Notes: generated from the sequence alone by a model not told the origin. A DNA stretch of 64,000 nucleotides from Enterobacter sp. Ag1 (GCA_000277545.1 AKXM01000032.1:37686-101685); one strand, 5' to 3'. Positions 27,344-37,813 are shown, counted from the stretch's first letter. Program-made: numbers and translations.

Positions 27344-27809
27344 ACACATACCCCTTGTTGGTGTTCCGCGCTGAAAAGCAGCCCGAGGTTTATTGTTAAC
27401 GTAGCGGCAGGGTCGCCGGCCTTATGCAGTAAAGTGACGCGAATCTGGCACTGAATCGTTAATCTGTCCAGCAACCGCCTAATTATGTGATTTAGATCAC
27501 TAATACTCAGGGATCCACCTTCCACATTGAGTGATGACGATCACATAATTGCAGTGTAAAAAAAGTACACCGTGGAATTTTTAACCCTGATTGACCTTTT
27601 AATGTGACTAAAATCACATTTTGTTATGACGTCTTTGTTATTTATTTGTGACCCACTTCACAAAGTATTTTGGGGCAGATTAATCCTAATGTGATCCAGT
27701 TAAAATCTGGGCGTTGACAACAAACGGCGGGCAAGAAAGGGATGAAAGTAAATTACAGCGAAGCGGCTGGCAGAAAGCGCGACGTTGAATGCCGCGCTGG
27801 AATGAAAAG
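27344..27809 (-). promoter_or_regulatory. mtlA control region with five CRP boxes
   Basis: This 466-bp intergenic region holds TGTGA-N6-TCAC(A/T) sites at 27486-27501, 27530-27545, 27603-27618 and 27647-27662, plus a half-site at 27690-27705 (TGTGATCCAGTTAAAA). The sites at 27603 and 27647 match both half-consensus sequences exactly. E. coli mtlA is also controlled by several CRP sites, so arrangement and role agree. Confidence 0.9.
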
Positions 27810-28409
27810 TTAGTTATCTAAGTCCGCGACAATGCCGCGCGCCTGAGCAAACAGCTGCTGGTAATGGGCGTCGCTGTCGCCAATCCCCTCTTCCACGCCG
27901 ATGGTGTTATAGAGGAACTCAATTTTTGCATCTTCCACGCCCAGATACCCCATTGAGCCGTGAATATAATCGGCCATGTTTTTTTCCCAGCCATATTTCA
28001 CAAACCCGGCCTGTGAGCCGCCGACCAGCGCCACCCAGCGGATTTTCTTATTGCCCAGCGTGCTGCCTGGCCCGTAGCCCAGGCCGAAGTTCCACACGCG
28101 ATCCAGATAGCCTTTGAGCATGGCCGGGAAGCTGTACCACCACACAGGGAACACGATCACCACGGTGTCTTTATCTTCTAACTCGCCAAACAAGCGATGA
28201 ACTTCCGGGGAATACTGTTTCTGCGGGTTGTTCCAGTCCGGCTCATCTTCCATGCCCAGCGCCGGGTTAAAGCCGCTGCGGTACAGATCCAGGGAGGAGA
28301 CGTTAATGCCGCGCTCGGCCGCCTCGCCCTGAATTTCCTGCACCACCTGCGCGGTTAGCGACTCACTGCGCGGGTGCGCCCAAACAATATACATATTCTC
28401 TGATTTCAT
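27810..28409 (-). CDS. NAD(P)H quinone oxidoreductase, flavodoxin-like fold
   Basis: The 199-residue protein belongs to the NQO1/KefF/MdaB-like flavodoxin-fold family. It has a phosphate-binding N-terminus (YIVWAHPRSESLTAQV) and the family motif VFPVWWYSFPAMLKGYLDRVWNFGLGY, followed by the GGSQAGF loop. Such FMN or FAD enzymes reduce quinones by two electrons, avoiding radical formation. An alternative start five codons in (MYIVWAHPR) is possible. It is divergent from a LysR gene that probably regulates it. Confidence 0.88.
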   Translation of the reverse strand: MKSENMYIVWAHPRSESLTAQVVQEIQGEAAERGINVSSLDLYRSGFNPALGMEDEPDWNNPQKQYSPEVHRLFGELEDKDTVVIVFPVWWYSFPAMLKGYLDRVWNFGLGYGPGSTLGNKKIRWVALVGGSQAGFVKYGWEKNMADYIHGSMGYLGVEDAKIEFLYNTIGVEEGIGDSDAHYQQLFAQARGIVADLDN

Positions 28410-28509
28410 GGAGTTATCTCAGCCAGTGGGGATGTACGTTCACTTTACGACCGCTGGATAATTCTGTAAAACGTAGTATTTGAGATGGGTTAATGAAGGA
28501 TTTTCACTA

Positions 28510-29400
28510 ATGGCGCTGAATTTTACCGACTTCGCGACCTTTATCGCCGTGGCGCGGCACAAAAGCTTTCGCGCCGCCGGAGACGAGCTGGGGCTGTCTC
28601 CTTCGGCGATCAGCCACGGCATCAAACAGCTCGAGCAGCGCCTGAAAATTCGGCTGTTCAACCGCACCACCCGCAGCGTCTCGCTGACCGAGGCTGGTAA
28701 CAACCTCTACGAGCGCCTGCGCCCGGCCTGCGACGAGATTCATACTATTCTCGATGAGGTGAACTCGTTTCGGGACACGCCGATGGGCACCCTCAAAATC
28801 AACAGTTCGCGGCTGGCATCACGCCTTGTGCTGATGCCGCTGGTCGCCGGGTTTACCGCCCGCTATCCCGACATCAAAGTCGAAGTGACCACCGACGACA
28901 GGCTGGTGGACATAGTGAAGCAGGAGTACGACGCCGGGATACGGCTGAGCACCACGGTGGAAAAAGACATGATTGCCGTTCCCATCGGCCCAAAAGCGAG
29001 GATTTGCGTCGTCGCCACGCCGGAATACCTGGCGCAAAACCCTGCGCCAATGCACCCTCGCGAGCTGGTTAATCACTGCAGCGTCATCTTTCGTTTTCAC
29101 AGCGGCCGCCCCTATTGCTGGGAGTTTTACGGGCCGGAGGGCAAGCTGGAAGTGACGCCGTGCGGCAACATCATCGTGGACGATCTCGACTCTGAGCTGG
29201 GAGCGGTGCTGTGCGGCGCAGGCATCGGCTATCTCTATCAGCAGCAGGTAGAAGAACACCTGGCAAGCGGCAGGTTGGTTTCAATGCTCGAAGACTGGCT
29301 GCCTGCGCTGCCGCCGTTCCAGTTCTATTACCCAAATCGGCAATACATGCCCAGCGCGCTGCGTGCCTTCGTTGATTACATAAAAACGCAGCAGGCGTAG
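28510..29400 (+). CDS. LysR-family regulator divergent from the quinone oxidoreductase
   Basis: The 296-residue protein has the LysR winged helix (FATFIAVARHKSFRAAGDEL, then SPSAISHGIKQLEQRLKIRLFNRTTRSVSLTEAG). A periplasmic-binding-like effector domain follows (RYPDIKVEV, VPIGPKARICVVATPEYL). The sequence resembles the CrgA/AaeR-like subgroup. The divergent layout with a 100-bp gap suggests it regulates the oxidoreductase, perhaps in response to a quinone or aromatic compound. ATG 28510 is used; the ORF opens 30 bp earlier. Confidence 0.9.
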   Translation: MALNFTDFATFIAVARHKSFRAAGDELGLSPSAISHGIKQLEQRLKIRLFNRTTRSVSLTEAGNNLYERLRPACDEIHTILDEVNSFRDTPMGTLKINSSRLASRLVLMPLVAGFTARYPDIKVEVTTDDRLVDIVKQEYDAGIRLSTTVEKDMIAVPIGPKARICVVATPEYLAQNPAPMHPRELVNHCSVIFRFHSGRPYCWEFYGPEGKLEVTPCGNIIVDDLDSELGAVLCGAGIGYLYQQQVEEHLASGRLVSMLEDWLPALPPFQFYYPNRQYMPSALRAFVDYIKTQQA

Positions 29401-29484
29401 ACTTTTTCACCAATGTTTGAGGATACCTCAGAAACTCTTATTAAAAATATTTATCGTAAGTTCATTCAATAGCATGATGGGCGC

Positions 29485-31074
29485 TTATTCTAGGGTAGTG
29501 GCCAGTTCGCAATAGTCGAAATAGGTTCTCAAGCTGATGTTATGTATACGATGGTACTGTGCACAACGATATAGAATTATAGAGGGAAAATCGCGACTCC
29601 ATTCTCCAACCCTCAATTTAAGAGGCTTATCATCTTGATTTTTGTTATATATATCCTCAAGTGTTAAGCTGACATCATAAGCATTAAATTCATTATTATT
29701 TTCAATTGAATGACACAAAGCAAATAGTAGCTCTAAAAATTTAACATTATAGCAATCACTCTCCCTTACCTGATAATCAAAACGACATCCATTACTTTGA
29801 AAATCACCCATGGAATAAGGAGCTTGCGGCCATTGAAGAGTTACATCAATACTATTCAACTGACGAGAACTTTCTTGAATAAATGAAATGATGTGTAGAT
29901 CACCAGCATTTTCTCGATGACGAAGCATTAATTTATTCACGTTACCAGTTATTTCATAATAATCATTTGGGTAGCGATCTAATAATAAAAGAAGTGTTGC
30001 CACTATCGCTAAATCTAATTGGCTTTTTCTATTTTGCAGGATTGATTCCAGGCGTTCAAACCATAAAGAAGCAGACCGTAAATCAAGGTGAAAGCTGTTC
30101 GCGATCACAACCATAAGATGTGTTACTTGGTAAATCATTGACTCCTTATTGATTGAATAATAGAAATTACTCTCATTTTCACAATATTGAGTAAATGCGG
30201 ATGAGTTAACAATTTTTTCTTTCAAAAAGGTATCCAGCGTCATCTGCCGTAACGTGACAGTACGTTGAAAAAAACGTTCAAGATAGCGCTGAGAATTGAA
30301 ACCATCACCGTAAATAGCCTTAATAGAATGCTGAAGCTGCTCCTTGTCAGTGGCTATAACAAAAACCACATTTTTCATATCAAAAATATGCTTTACCGTT
30401 TCCAGCATTTCTATCGCAAAAGTTGGCCTGCAACGATCAAGTTCATCAATAAAAATAAAGAGTGGATAGTGAAAGCCTTTTTTCGATATGCCTATCACTG
30501 CCTCAAGCCAGGATGAAATAGCTGACTTAAAATCTGAAATGGATTTATTCGCGTCATCATGGGCTTTAAGAGCCGATTCTACAATCTTACTGCCAATATT
30601 TGCCGCCCCTTCTTTATCAATCCAGTCCGTTGCTTTTTCAATATCCACTCCAAGCTTTTTTTTGATAATCGCTTTCGTTACTTCAGGTGCAACAGATTTT
30701 ATCATACGCCATGCACTGTTCATCAAAGGCGAGGCCAGTAATGATTTATCCGTTTTTTGAATCAGTGTATTTTGTATTTCCGAAACGACGGTAAGAAAGG
30801 GATCTTTTGAATGATCATTTTTCCATGCATCGATATAAACTGTCGGATAGCGAGATTCAATTTCATTAGCCCAGCGTTTGAGAAACCAACTTTTTCCAGC
30901 ACCCCATGTGGCATTAATGTTTAAAACATAGTTACCTTCTTTCCCTTTACCGACCAAAAAGCCCGTTAAAAATTGAGCATAACGAGCCCGGTCCAACATA
31001 TCGGGAGGTAAATCATTGGATACCTGACTCCAGTCAAAAGTAAGATCTGGTTTATCGTCTGCAATTATTGTCAT
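29485..31074 (-). CDS. KAP-family P-loop NTPase
   Basis: The 529-residue protein has a Walker A motif at residues 55-62 (ATWGAGKS). After a long helical insert (about 110-200), Walker B follows in FIFIDELDRCRP (207-217) and then the family segment FVIATDKEQLQHSI. This is the KAP layout. The insert has no clear membrane helices, so this member looks soluble. The C-terminal half (from about 260) is helical and not recognised. KAP NTPases occur in anti-phage systems (QatA, for example) and in other roles. The gene is strikingly AT-rich between GC-rich housekeeping genes, with no partner. Acquisition by transfer is likely; function is unknown. Confidence 0.88.
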   Translation of the reverse strand: MTIIADDKPDLTFDWSQVSNDLPPDMLDRARYAQFLTGFLVGKGKEGNYVLNINATWGAGKSWFLKRWANEIESRYPTVYIDAWKNDHSKDPFLTVVSEIQNTLIQKTDKSLLASPLMNSAWRMIKSVAPEVTKAIIKKKLGVDIEKATDWIDKEGAANIGSKIVESALKAHDDANKSISDFKSAISSWLEAVIGISKKGFHYPLFIFIDELDRCRPTFAIEMLETVKHIFDMKNVVFVIATDKEQLQHSIKAIYGDGFNSQRYLERFFQRTVTLRQMTLDTFLKEKIVNSSAFTQYCENESNFYYSINKESMIYQVTHLMVVIANSFHLDLRSASLWFERLESILQNRKSQLDLAIVATLLLLLDRYPNDYYEITGNVNKLMLRHRENAGDLHIISFIQESSRQLNSIDVTLQWPQAPYSMGDFQSNGCRFDYQVRESDCYNVKFLELLFALCHSIENNNEFNAYDVSLTLEDIYNKNQDDKPLKLRVGEWSRDFPSIILYRCAQYHRIHNISLRTYFDYCELATTLE

Positions 31075-31205
31075 TGATTTTCTTACATCTCTTCTCGTGA
31101 ATAGCTCATTTCACTATCTTATTGTAGATTTCAGGTTTTCTGCACCCATTAAAATCTGTAGTTTGATGCCATACTTACCTCAAGTTGGCAAAAACGGATA
31201 ATGTC

Positions 31206-31814
31206 ATGAAACTGATCGGTAATTACACCAGCCCCTACGTGCGAAAGATCTCGGTCATCCTGCTTGAAAAAGGCCTCAGTTTTGAATTTATTAACGTCAA
31301 CCCGTGGGTTGGCGACAGCCCGGCTCCGCAGTACAACCCGCTAGGCAAAGTCCCTACGCTTATCACCGATGAAGGCGAGCGCTGGTTTGATTCGCCGATC
31401 ATCGCCCAATACCTTGAGCTGCTAAACATTGCGCCAGAGCTCATTCCGCACGACCCAAAAGCGGCGCTGAAAGTGCGCCAGCTTGAGGCGCTTTCCGACG
31501 GCATTCTGGACGCGGCGTTAACGTCGGTGCGTGAGAAACTGCGCCCGGCGGAACAGCAGTCTGAAGAAGTCATGGTGCGTCAGCGCGAGAAGATTGGCCG
31601 CGCGCTCGACCTGCTGGAAGAATACGCCGCCGACGGCACCCTGGCCGCCGAGCCGCTCGATCTGGCCAGTATTTCCGCGGCCTGCGCAGTGGGCTATCTT
31701 AATTTCCGCCGCGTTTCACCGGGCTGGTGCGTGAACCGCCCTCACCTGGTCAAGCTGGTAGAACAGCTGTTCCAGCGCGAGAGTTTTGCCCGTACCGAAC
31801 CGCCCGCGGCATGA
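31206..31814 (+). CDS. yibF: Glutathione S-transferase-like protein YibF
   Basis: The 202-residue protein has a thioredoxin-like N-domain ([26 protein letters not shown], cis-proline in [15 protein letters not shown]) and an all-helical C-domain, ending FARTEPPAA as in E. coli YibF. It binds glutathione in the E. coli structure, but the substrate is unknown. ATG 31206 reproduces the E. coli start; the ORF opens at 31185. It lies upstream of selA in the same direction, as in E. coli. Confidence 0.93.
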   Translation: MKLIGNYTSPYVRKISVILLEKGLSFEFINVNPWVGDSPAPQYNPLGKVPTLITDEGERWFDSPIIAQYLELLNIAPELIPHDPKAALKVRQLEALSDGILDAALTSVREKLRPAEQQSEEVMVRQREKIGRALDLLEEYAADGTLAAEPLDLASISAACAVGYLNFRRVSPGWCVNRPHLVKLVEQLFQRESFARTEPPAA

Positions 31815-31826
31815 TCTGCGGCCAGG

Positions 31827-31847
31827 ACAGGGGACGCTGTCCCCTGT
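31827..31847 (+). promoter_or_regulatory. Perfect hairpin in the yibF-selA gap / selA leader
   Basis: ACAGGGGAC-GCT-GTCCCCTGT forms a 9-bp perfect stem with a 3-nt loop, 37 nt before the selA ATG. E. coli selAB carries a SECIS-like SelB-binding element in its leader. This hairpin is placed similarly but lacks the bulged U of a true SECIS, so equivalence is only possible. Confidence 0.45.
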
Positions 31848-31883
31848 AATATCGCCCACAAATTTCTTAATTCAGTCCTTGCC

Positions 31884-33272
31884 ATGACGACAGCTCAAAC
31901 ACTTTTTAGCCATCTTCCGGCGACCGACCGCCTGCTGCGCGATGCCGCCTTTACCGCCCTGCTTGCCGAGTTCGGCCATACCCGCGTGGTTGCCACGCTG
32001 AGAACGCTGCAAAACGAAGCGCGCGAGCACATCCGCTCGGCAAGCAAGCTGCCGGACTGGAGCGAGGACTGGGCGAAGAAAACGCGTAGCGTGCTCGAGG
32101 CCAGCCAGCGCAGCGCTCTCCAGCCCGTGTTCAACCTGACCGGTACCGTGCTGCACACCAATCTTGGCCGGGCATTACAGGCTGAAGAAGCTATCGCGGC
32201 AGTGACGGAATCCATGCGCTCCGCCGTCACGCTGGAATATTCACTGGACGATGCCGGCCGCGGCCACCGGGATCGCGCCATCGCCGACCTGCTTTGTGAG
32301 CTGACCGGGGCGGAAGACGCCTGCATCGTCAATAACAATGCGGCGGCGGTTCTGTTGATGCTGGCGGCCTGCGCAGACGGCGGTGAAGTGGTGGTCTCGC
32401 GCGGCGAACTGGTGGAGATTGGCGGCGCGTTTCGCATCCCCGACGTCATGCGTCAGGCGGGCTGCGGGCTGGTTGAAGTCGGCACCACCAACCGTACACA
32501 CCTAAAAGATTACCGCGCGGCAGCGGGGGAAAACACCTCGCTGCTGATGAAGGTCCACACCAGCAATTACCACATTGAAGGCTTCACCAAAGCCGTTAGC
32601 GAGGCCGAGCTGGTTACGCTGGGCAACGAACTAGGCCTGCCGGTCGTCACCGATCTGGGCAGCGGCTCGCTGGTGGATTTAAGCCAGTGGGGCCTGCCGC
32701 CGGAGCCGATGCCGCAGCAGCTGATCGCCGATGGCGTGAGCCTGGTGAGCTTCTCCGGCGATAAACTGCTCGGTGGCCCGCAGGCCGGGATTATCGTCGG
32801 CAAAAAGGCGCTGATCGAGCGCATTCAGAGCCACCCCCTGAAGCGTGCGCTGCGGGCCGACAAAATGACGCTGGCGGCGCTGGAAGCCACACTGCGGCTG
32901 TACCAGCACCCGGAAACGCTGGTTGAACGCCTGCCAACCCTGCGCCTGCTGACCCGCAGCGCCGAAGATATCCACCGGCAGGCCAGCCGCCTGCTGCCCG
33001 CATTTGAAGAGCGCTTTGGCAAGCGGTTCGACGTGCGCGTTGAAGCGTGCATGTCGCAAATCGGCAGCGGCTCTTTACCCGTTGATCGCCTGCCCGGTGC
33101 CGCTCTGACCTTCACGCCAAAAGACGGACGTGGCACAACGCTCGCCTTGCTGACGCAAACTCTGCGAGCGCTGGAAAGGCCGGTGATTGGCCGCGTGGCC
33201 GAGGGCCGCCTGTGGCTGGATTTACGCTGCCTCGAAAACGAAGCGCTGCTGCTGAAGGGACTCGCCCAGTGA
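31884..33272 (+). CDS. selA: L-seryl-tRNA(Sec) selenium transferase
   Basis: This 462-residue PLP enzyme converts Ser-tRNA(Sec) to Sec-tRNA(Sec) using selenophosphate. The PLP lysine is in [20 protein letters not shown], and the [32 protein letters not shown] segment is conserved. It forms a decameric ring in the E. coli group. The stop codon overlaps the GTG start of selB, giving coupled translation. Its cognate tRNA gene selC lies at 45.5 kb and its client fdoG at 38 kb. Confidence 0.97.
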   Translation: MTTAQTLFSHLPATDRLLRDAAFTALLAEFGHTRVVATLRTLQNEAREHIRSASKLPDWSEDWAKKTRSVLEASQRSALQPVFNLTGTVLHTNLGRALQAEEAIAAVTESMRSAVTLEYSLDDAGRGHRDRAIADLLCELTGAEDACIVNNNAAAVLLMLAACADGGEVVVSRGELVEIGGAFRIPDVMRQAGCGLVEVGTTNRTHLKDYRAAAGENTSLLMKVHTSNYHIEGFTKAVSEAELVTLGNELGLPVVTDLGSGSLVDLSQWGLPPEPMPQQLIADGVSLVSFSGDKLLGGPQAGIIVGKKALIERIQSHPLKRALRADKMTLAALEATLRLYQHPETLVERLPTLRLLTRSAEDIHRQASRLLPAFEERFGKRFDVRVEACMSQIGSGSLPVDRLPGAALTFTPKDGRGTTLALLTQTLRALERPVIGRVAEGRLWLDLRCLENEALLLKGLAQ

Positions 33273-35104
33273 TTATCGCCACCGCCGGGCACGTCGACCA
33301 CGGCAAAACCACCCTACTTCAGGCGCTGACCGGCGTGAACGCAGACCGCCTGCCGGAAGAGAAAAAACGCGGCATGACCATCGACCTCGGCTACGCCTAC
33401 TGGCCGCAGCCGGATGGCCGGGTTATCGGCTTTATCGACGTGCCCGGGCATGAAAAGTTTCTGGCCAACATGCTGGCTGGCGTCGGCGGCATCGATCATG
33501 CCCTGCTGGTCATCGCCTGCGATGATGGAGTGATGGCGCAAACCCGCGAACACCTGGCGATTTTACAGCTGACCGGCAACCCGCAGATCACAGTCGCGCT
33601 GACTAAAGCCGACCGCGTGAGCGACAGCCGCATTGCGGAAGTCCGCGATGAAGTTACTGCATTACTGGGTGATACCCAGGCCGCAATCTTTGTGACCGCC
33701 GCCACCTGCGGGGAAGGCGTCGAGGCGCTACAGCAGCATCTCAAAGGGCTGGGCGAACGTCCTCATGCCACGGCACATCGCTTCCGTCTCGCCATCGACC
33801 GCGCCTTTACGGTCAAGGGCGCAGGGCTGGTTGTGACCGGCACGGCGCTGAGCGGCGAAGTCAATATCGGCGATTCACTCTGGCTGACGGGCGCAGAAAA
33901 ACCGATGCGCGTGCGCGGCCTCCACGCTCAAAACCAGCCGGTAACCCGCGCGATGGCCGGGCAGCGTATTGCGCTGAACATCAGCGGTGACGCGGAAAAA
34001 ACCGACATAAGCCGGGGCGACTGGCTGCTAAGCGACAAACCGCTGCAGCCGGTTGAGCGCGTCATCGTCGAGCTGCAAACGCTGCAGCCGCTCCAGCAAT
34101 GGCAGCCGCTGCATATTCACCATTCTGCCCGCCACGTGACCGGGCGAGTTTCGCTGCTCGAAGGTAATCTGGCCGAGCTGGTGCTGGATGTCCCGCTGTG
34201 GCTGGCGGATAACGACCGCCTGGTGCTGCGCGATATCAGCGCGCGCATCACGCTCGCCGGAGCCCGTACCGTGCTGCTTCATGCGCCACGCCGTGGTAAA
34301 CGCCAGCCTGCCTTCCTGAGCTGGCTGGGTGAGCTGGGAGAAACCACCGATGACCAACAGGCGCTGGTAACACATCTGGCGCGAGGCACCGTTTTGCTCA
34401 ACGAATTTAGCTGGGCGCGTCAGTTAACAACGCAAGGGCTTCAGGCCTTACTTGCGAAGCCGGGATACTTGCAGGCGGGCAACGCGCTGTTAAGCCCAAA
34501 CGTGGCCGCTCTCTGGCAGCAAAAACTGCTCGACGTGCTGGCTCGCTACCACCAGCAACACGACGATCAGCCGGGGCCGGGGCGAGAACGCCTGCGCCGT
34601 ATGGCGCTGCCCGCAGAGGATGAAGGCCTGGTACTGTCGCTCATCGAAAAAATGCGCGGTGAAGGCCTAATAATGAGCCGCCAGGGCTGGCTGCATCTGC
34701 CGGGACATGAACCTGGGTTTTCCTCAGCACAGCAGGCCGTGTGGGATAAAGTCGACGCCCTGTTCGGCGACGAGCCGTGGTGGGTCCGTGACCTGGCCAA
34801 AGAAACCGGTGAAGAAGAGCAGGTCATGCGCCAGCTGCTAAGATCCGCCGCTCAGCAAGGGCTGGTCACCGCGATTCTGAAAGATCGTTATTATCGGAAC
34901 GATCGCCTGCAGGCGTTTGCCGATCTGATCCGCGAGCTGGATCAAACCCACGGCGCGACCAACGCCGCCGACTTCCGCGACAGGTTGGGCGTGGGCCGCA
35001 AACTGGCGATTCAGATTCTGGAGTATTTCGACAAAATTGGCTTCACCCGGCGGCGCGGCAACGACCATCTGCTGCGCGATAAGGCGCTATTTTTACCGGC
35101 GTAA
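33269..35104 (+). CDS. selB: Selenocysteine-specific elongation factor SelB
   Basis: The 611-residue GTPase delivers Sec-tRNA(Sec) to UGA codons marked by a SECIS hairpin. The N-terminal EF-Tu-like part contains [22 protein letters not shown] and the G4 motif TKAD. The C-terminal four winged helices, which bind the mRNA hairpin, end with [12 protein letters not shown]. The start is a GTG at 33269 overlapping the selA stop (GTGA). This gives [12 protein letters not shown], equal to the E. coli N-terminus; the ORF's upstream methionine lies inside selA. Confidence 0.97.
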   Translation: MIIATAGHVDHGKTTLLQALTGVNADRLPEEKKRGMTIDLGYAYWPQPDGRVIGFIDVPGHEKFLANMLAGVGGIDHALLVIACDDGVMAQTREHLAILQLTGNPQITVALTKADRVSDSRIAEVRDEVTALLGDTQAAIFVTAATCGEGVEALQQHLKGLGERPHATAHRFRLAIDRAFTVKGAGLVVTGTALSGEVNIGDSLWLTGAEKPMRVRGLHAQNQPVTRAMAGQRIALNISGDAEKTDISRGDWLLSDKPLQPVERVIVELQTLQPLQQWQPLHIHHSARHVTGRVSLLEGNLAELVLDVPLWLADNDRLVLRDISARITLAGARTVLLHAPRRGKRQPAFLSWLGELGETTDDQQALVTHLARGTVLLNEFSWARQLTTQGLQALLAKPGYLQAGNALLSPNVAALWQQKLLDVLARYHQQHDDQPGPGRERLRRMALPAEDEGLVLSLIEKMRGEGLIMSRQGWLHLPGHEPGFSSAQQAVWDKVDALFGDEPWWVRDLAKETGEEEQVMRQLLRSAAQQGLVTAILKDRYYRNDRLQAFADLIRELDQTHGATNAADFRDRLGVGRKLAIQILEYFDKIGFTRRRGNDHLLRDKALFLPA

Positions 35105-35117
35105 TATTCCATTCTGC

Positions 35118-35140
35118 GGGAAGAGGTCTGTCCTCTTCCC
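35118..35140 (+). terminator. Hairpin downstream of selB
   Basis: GGGAAGAGG (35118-35126) pairs with CCTCTTCCC (35132-35140) 13 bp after the selB stop. There is no T-run, so it may be a pause or processing site rather than a full terminator. Confidence 0.5.
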
Positions 35141-35207
35141 CAGGGAATCCGTGAAGCATGTCGTAAAGCCGACGCGAAATGGCGAAGAAACAGACAGCCC
35201 GAACTAC

Positions 35208-35231
35208 CCTTGTGAGTGAACCATCACAAGG
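35208..35231 (+). promoter_or_regulatory. Inverted repeat covering the aldB Shine-Dalgarno
   Basis: CCTTGTGA-(8 nt)-TCACAAGG is a perfect 8-bp inverted repeat. Its right arm overlaps the AAGGAG ribosome-binding site of aldB. As RNA it could hide the Shine-Dalgarno; as DNA it contains TGTGA/TCACA halves like a CRP site, but with 8 nt instead of 6 nt between them. Confidence 0.5.
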
Positions 35232-35239
35232 AGACGGCC

Positions 35240-36778
35240 ATGACAAATAATCCTCCCGATACCCGTATTATTCCCGGCGAGTATGGTTTCCCGCTCAAAC
35301 TTAAACCCCGTTACGACAACTACATCGGCGGCCAGTGGGTTGCCCCGGTTGGCGGCCAGTACTATGCAAACCTCACCCCGGTAACCGGCCAGCCGCTGTG
35401 CGAAATCGCCAGCTCCGGCAAGGCCGACATCGACCTGGCGCTGGATGCTGCCCACGCGGCTAAAAAGGGCTGGGGACAGATGTCCGTGCAGGAGCGCGCG
35501 ACTATCCTGCTAAAAATTGCCGACCGCATGGAGCAAAATATTGAGCTGCTGGCGACGGCGGAAACCTGGGACAACGGCAAACCGATTCGCGAAACCAGCG
35601 CCGCCGACGTGCCGCTGGCTATCGACCACTTTCGCTACTTCGCCTCCTGCATTCGTGCCCAGGAAGGCGGCATCAGCGAGGTGGATAAAGACACCGTGGC
35701 CTATCACTTCCACGAACCGCTGGGCGTGGTGGCGCAGATTATCCCGTGGAACTTCCCACTGCTGATGGCGAGCTGGAAAATGGCCCCGGCGCTGGCGGCG
35801 GGCAACTGCATCGTACTGAAGCCTGCGCGACTGACCCCGCTCTCCGTGCTGCTGCTGATGGAGCTGGTTGGCGACCTGCTGCCGCCGGGCGTGGTTAACG
35901 TGGTCAACGGCGCGGGCGGCGAAATAGGTGAATACCTGGCGACCTCCAAACGCATCGCTAAAGTGGCGTTTACCGGCTCCACCGAAGTCGGCCAGCAGAT
36001 CATGCAGTACGCCACCCAGAACATTATCCCGGTCACGCTGGAGCTGGGCGGCAAATCCCCGAACATCTTCTTCGCCGACGTAATGGAAGAGGAAGACGCC
36101 TTCTTCGACAAGGCGCTGGAAGGCTTTGCGCTGTTCGCCTTCAACCAGGGCGAGGTCTGCACCTGCCCGAGCCGCGCGCTGGTGCAGGAGTCCATCTACG
36201 AACGTTTCATTGAACGCGCGATCCGCCGCGTAGAAGCCATTCGCTCCGGCAACCCGCTGGACAGTCGCACCCAGATGGGCGCGCAGGTGTCTCAGGGGCA
36301 GATGGAAACCATCCTCAACTACATCGACATCGGCAAGAAAGAAGGCGCGGATGTACTTACTGGCGGGCGCAGAAAAGCGCTGACGGGCGACCTGCAGGCG
36401 GGCTACTACCTTGAGCCGACCATCCTGTTCGGTAAAAACAACATGCGTGTGTTCCAGGAGGAAATTTTCGGGCCGGTGCTCGCCGTCACTACGTTTAAAA
36501 CCGTGGAAGAGGCGCTGGAGCTGGCAAACGACACGGAATACGGCCTGGGCGCGGGCGTGTGGAGCCGTAACGGCAGCCTGGCGTATAAAATGGGGCGCGG
36601 CATTCAGGCCGGGCGCGTGTGGACCAACTGTTATCACGCCTACCCGGCGCACGCGGCGTTCGGGGGCTACAAACAGTCCGGGATTGGGCGCGAAACCCAT
36701 AAGATGATGCTGGAGCATTATCAGCAGACGAAGTGCCTGCTGGTGAGCTATTCCGATAAGCCGCTGGGCCTGTTCTGA
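35240..36778 (+). CDS. aldB: Aldehyde dehydrogenase AldB
   Basis: The 512-residue NADP-dependent enzyme oxidises acetaldehyde and other aldehydes. It contains the glutamate motif LELGGKSPN and the catalytic cysteine in [14 protein letters not shown], plus the NAD(P) loop [11 protein letters not shown]. Length equals E. coli AldB, which is sigma-S dependent. ATG 35240 is preceded by AAGGAG. In E. coli aldB is also close to selAB. Confidence 0.96.
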   Translation: MTNNPPDTRIIPGEYGFPLKLKPRYDNYIGGQWVAPVGGQYYANLTPVTGQPLCEIASSGKADIDLALDAAHAAKKGWGQMSVQERATILLKIADRMEQNIELLATAETWDNGKPIRETSAADVPLAIDHFRYFASCIRAQEGGISEVDKDTVAYHFHEPLGVVAQIIPWNFPLLMASWKMAPALAAGNCIVLKPARLTPLSVLLLMELVGDLLPPGVVNVVNGAGGEIGEYLATSKRIAKVAFTGSTEVGQQIMQYATQNIIPVTLELGGKSPNIFFADVMEEEDAFFDKALEGFALFAFNQGEVCTCPSRALVQESIYERFIERAIRRVEAIRSGNPLDSRTQMGAQVSQGQMETILNYIDIGKKEGADVLTGGRRKALTGDLQAGYYLEPTILFGKNNMRVFQEEIFGPVLAVTTFKTVEEALELANDTEYGLGAGVWSRNGSLAYKMGRGIQAGRVWTNCYHAYPAHAAFGGYKQSGIGRETHKMMLEHYQQTKCLLVSYSDKPLGLF

Positions 36779-36787
36779 GGATTGACC

Positions 36788-36986
36788 CTAACTCGTCCCC
36801 TCTCCCTGGAAGGGAGAGGGGACGAGTTAGCGTTGCCTGTTAGATATTTTCTCCTGGCTCGCCTGGGGAGAGGATTGCTTCACCTTCCACTTATTTACTC
36901 CCTCGCTCCTATGGTGAGAGGATTGCTTCATCTTCCACTTCTTTCCTCCCTCTCCCCTTTGGGGAGAGGGCCGGGGTGAGGGGAAA
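36788..36986. repeat. GC-rich repeat cluster, copy 3, with a 20-bp perfect palindrome and a 48-bp direct repeat
   Basis: Between aldB and fdhD, 36788-36807 pairs perfectly with 36811-36830 around a GGA loop. Next come two 48-bp direct repeats (GATTGCTTCA at 36873 and 36921). The cluster ends with the standard CCCTCTCCCC-TTT-GGGGAGAGGG hairpin and GGGTGAGGGG arm (36948-36984). It separates convergent genes and can end both transcripts. Confidence 0.85.
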
Positions 36987-36988
36987 AC

Positions 36989-37813
36989 CTAGCGCAGCCG
37001 CTCAGGATGCGTATAAACCGTTGCCCGCCCAGGCCGGTTAAAGCCTACCAGCGTGAGATTTGTCCGCTGCGCAACTTCAACCGCTAATGAGGTCGCCGCA
37101 GACACCGCGAACAGGATTTCAATGCTGCACATCGCGGCCTTCTGCACCATTTCATAGCTCGCACGGCTCGACACCAGCGCAGCGCCGTTGTGCCACGGGT
37201 TACGGCTGCGAACGCCGAGCATTTTATCCAGCGCTACGTGGCGGCCAATATCTTCCCTTCCGTCGAGGATGTGGCCCTCTGGATCTAGCCAAAGTGCCGC
37301 ATGGGTACAGCCGGTCAGCTCGCCGACGGGCTGGTAGTCACGCATTTTTTTCAGCGCCGCATCCAGGTTTTCCAGGGCAAACGTCTGGGTAAACGGCAGC
37401 GGCGGAACCGGGCGGCCAATGTCGTTTAACTGCTCGACGCCGCAAACGCCGCAGCCGGTTCGCCCGGCCAGCGCTCGCCGGCGCTCTTTCAGCCCCATAA
37501 AGCGGCGGCTGGACAGCTCAATTTGCACTTCAATACCGTTACAGGACGGAGACACATCCATCCCATAAATCTCCGCGGGGCTTTCAATGATGCCTTCAGA
37601 CAGAGAAAACCCGAGAGCAAACGCTTCGAGGTCTTTAGGCGATGCCATCATCACAACGTGTGAAATGCCGTTGTAAACCAGCGCCACGGGCACTTCCTCC
37701 GCCAGCCAGTCGGTTTCTGCCACGGTGAGATTGCCCCGGTGCCAAAGATCAATCGTGCGCGCGCCGGTGATCTGCGCCACGGTTTCTTTTTCAGAGTAGC
37801 GAAATTTGTTCAC
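36989..37813 (-). CDS. fdhD: Formate dehydrogenase sulfurtransferase FdhD
   Basis: The 274-residue cytosolic protein transfers sulfur from IscS to the molybdenum cofactor of formate dehydrogenases, which is essential for FdoG activity. The persulfide-forming CxxC pair is in [13 protein letters not shown], and [15 protein letters not shown] is conserved. It is divergent from fdoG with a shared 179-bp promoter region, as in E. coli. Confidence 0.96.
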   Translation of the reverse strand: MNKFRYSEKETVAQITGARTIDLWHRGNLTVAETDWLAEEVPVALVYNGISHVVMMASPKDLEAFALGFSLSEGIIESPAEIYGMDVSPSCNGIEVQIELSSRRFMGLKERRRALAGRTGCGVCGVEQLNDIGRPVPPLPFTQTFALENLDAALKKMRDYQPVGELTGCTHAALWLDPEGHILDGREDIGRHVALDKMLGVRSRNPWHNGAALVSSRASYEMVQKAAMCSIEILFAVSAATSLAVEVAQRTNLTLVGFNRPGRATVYTHPERLR

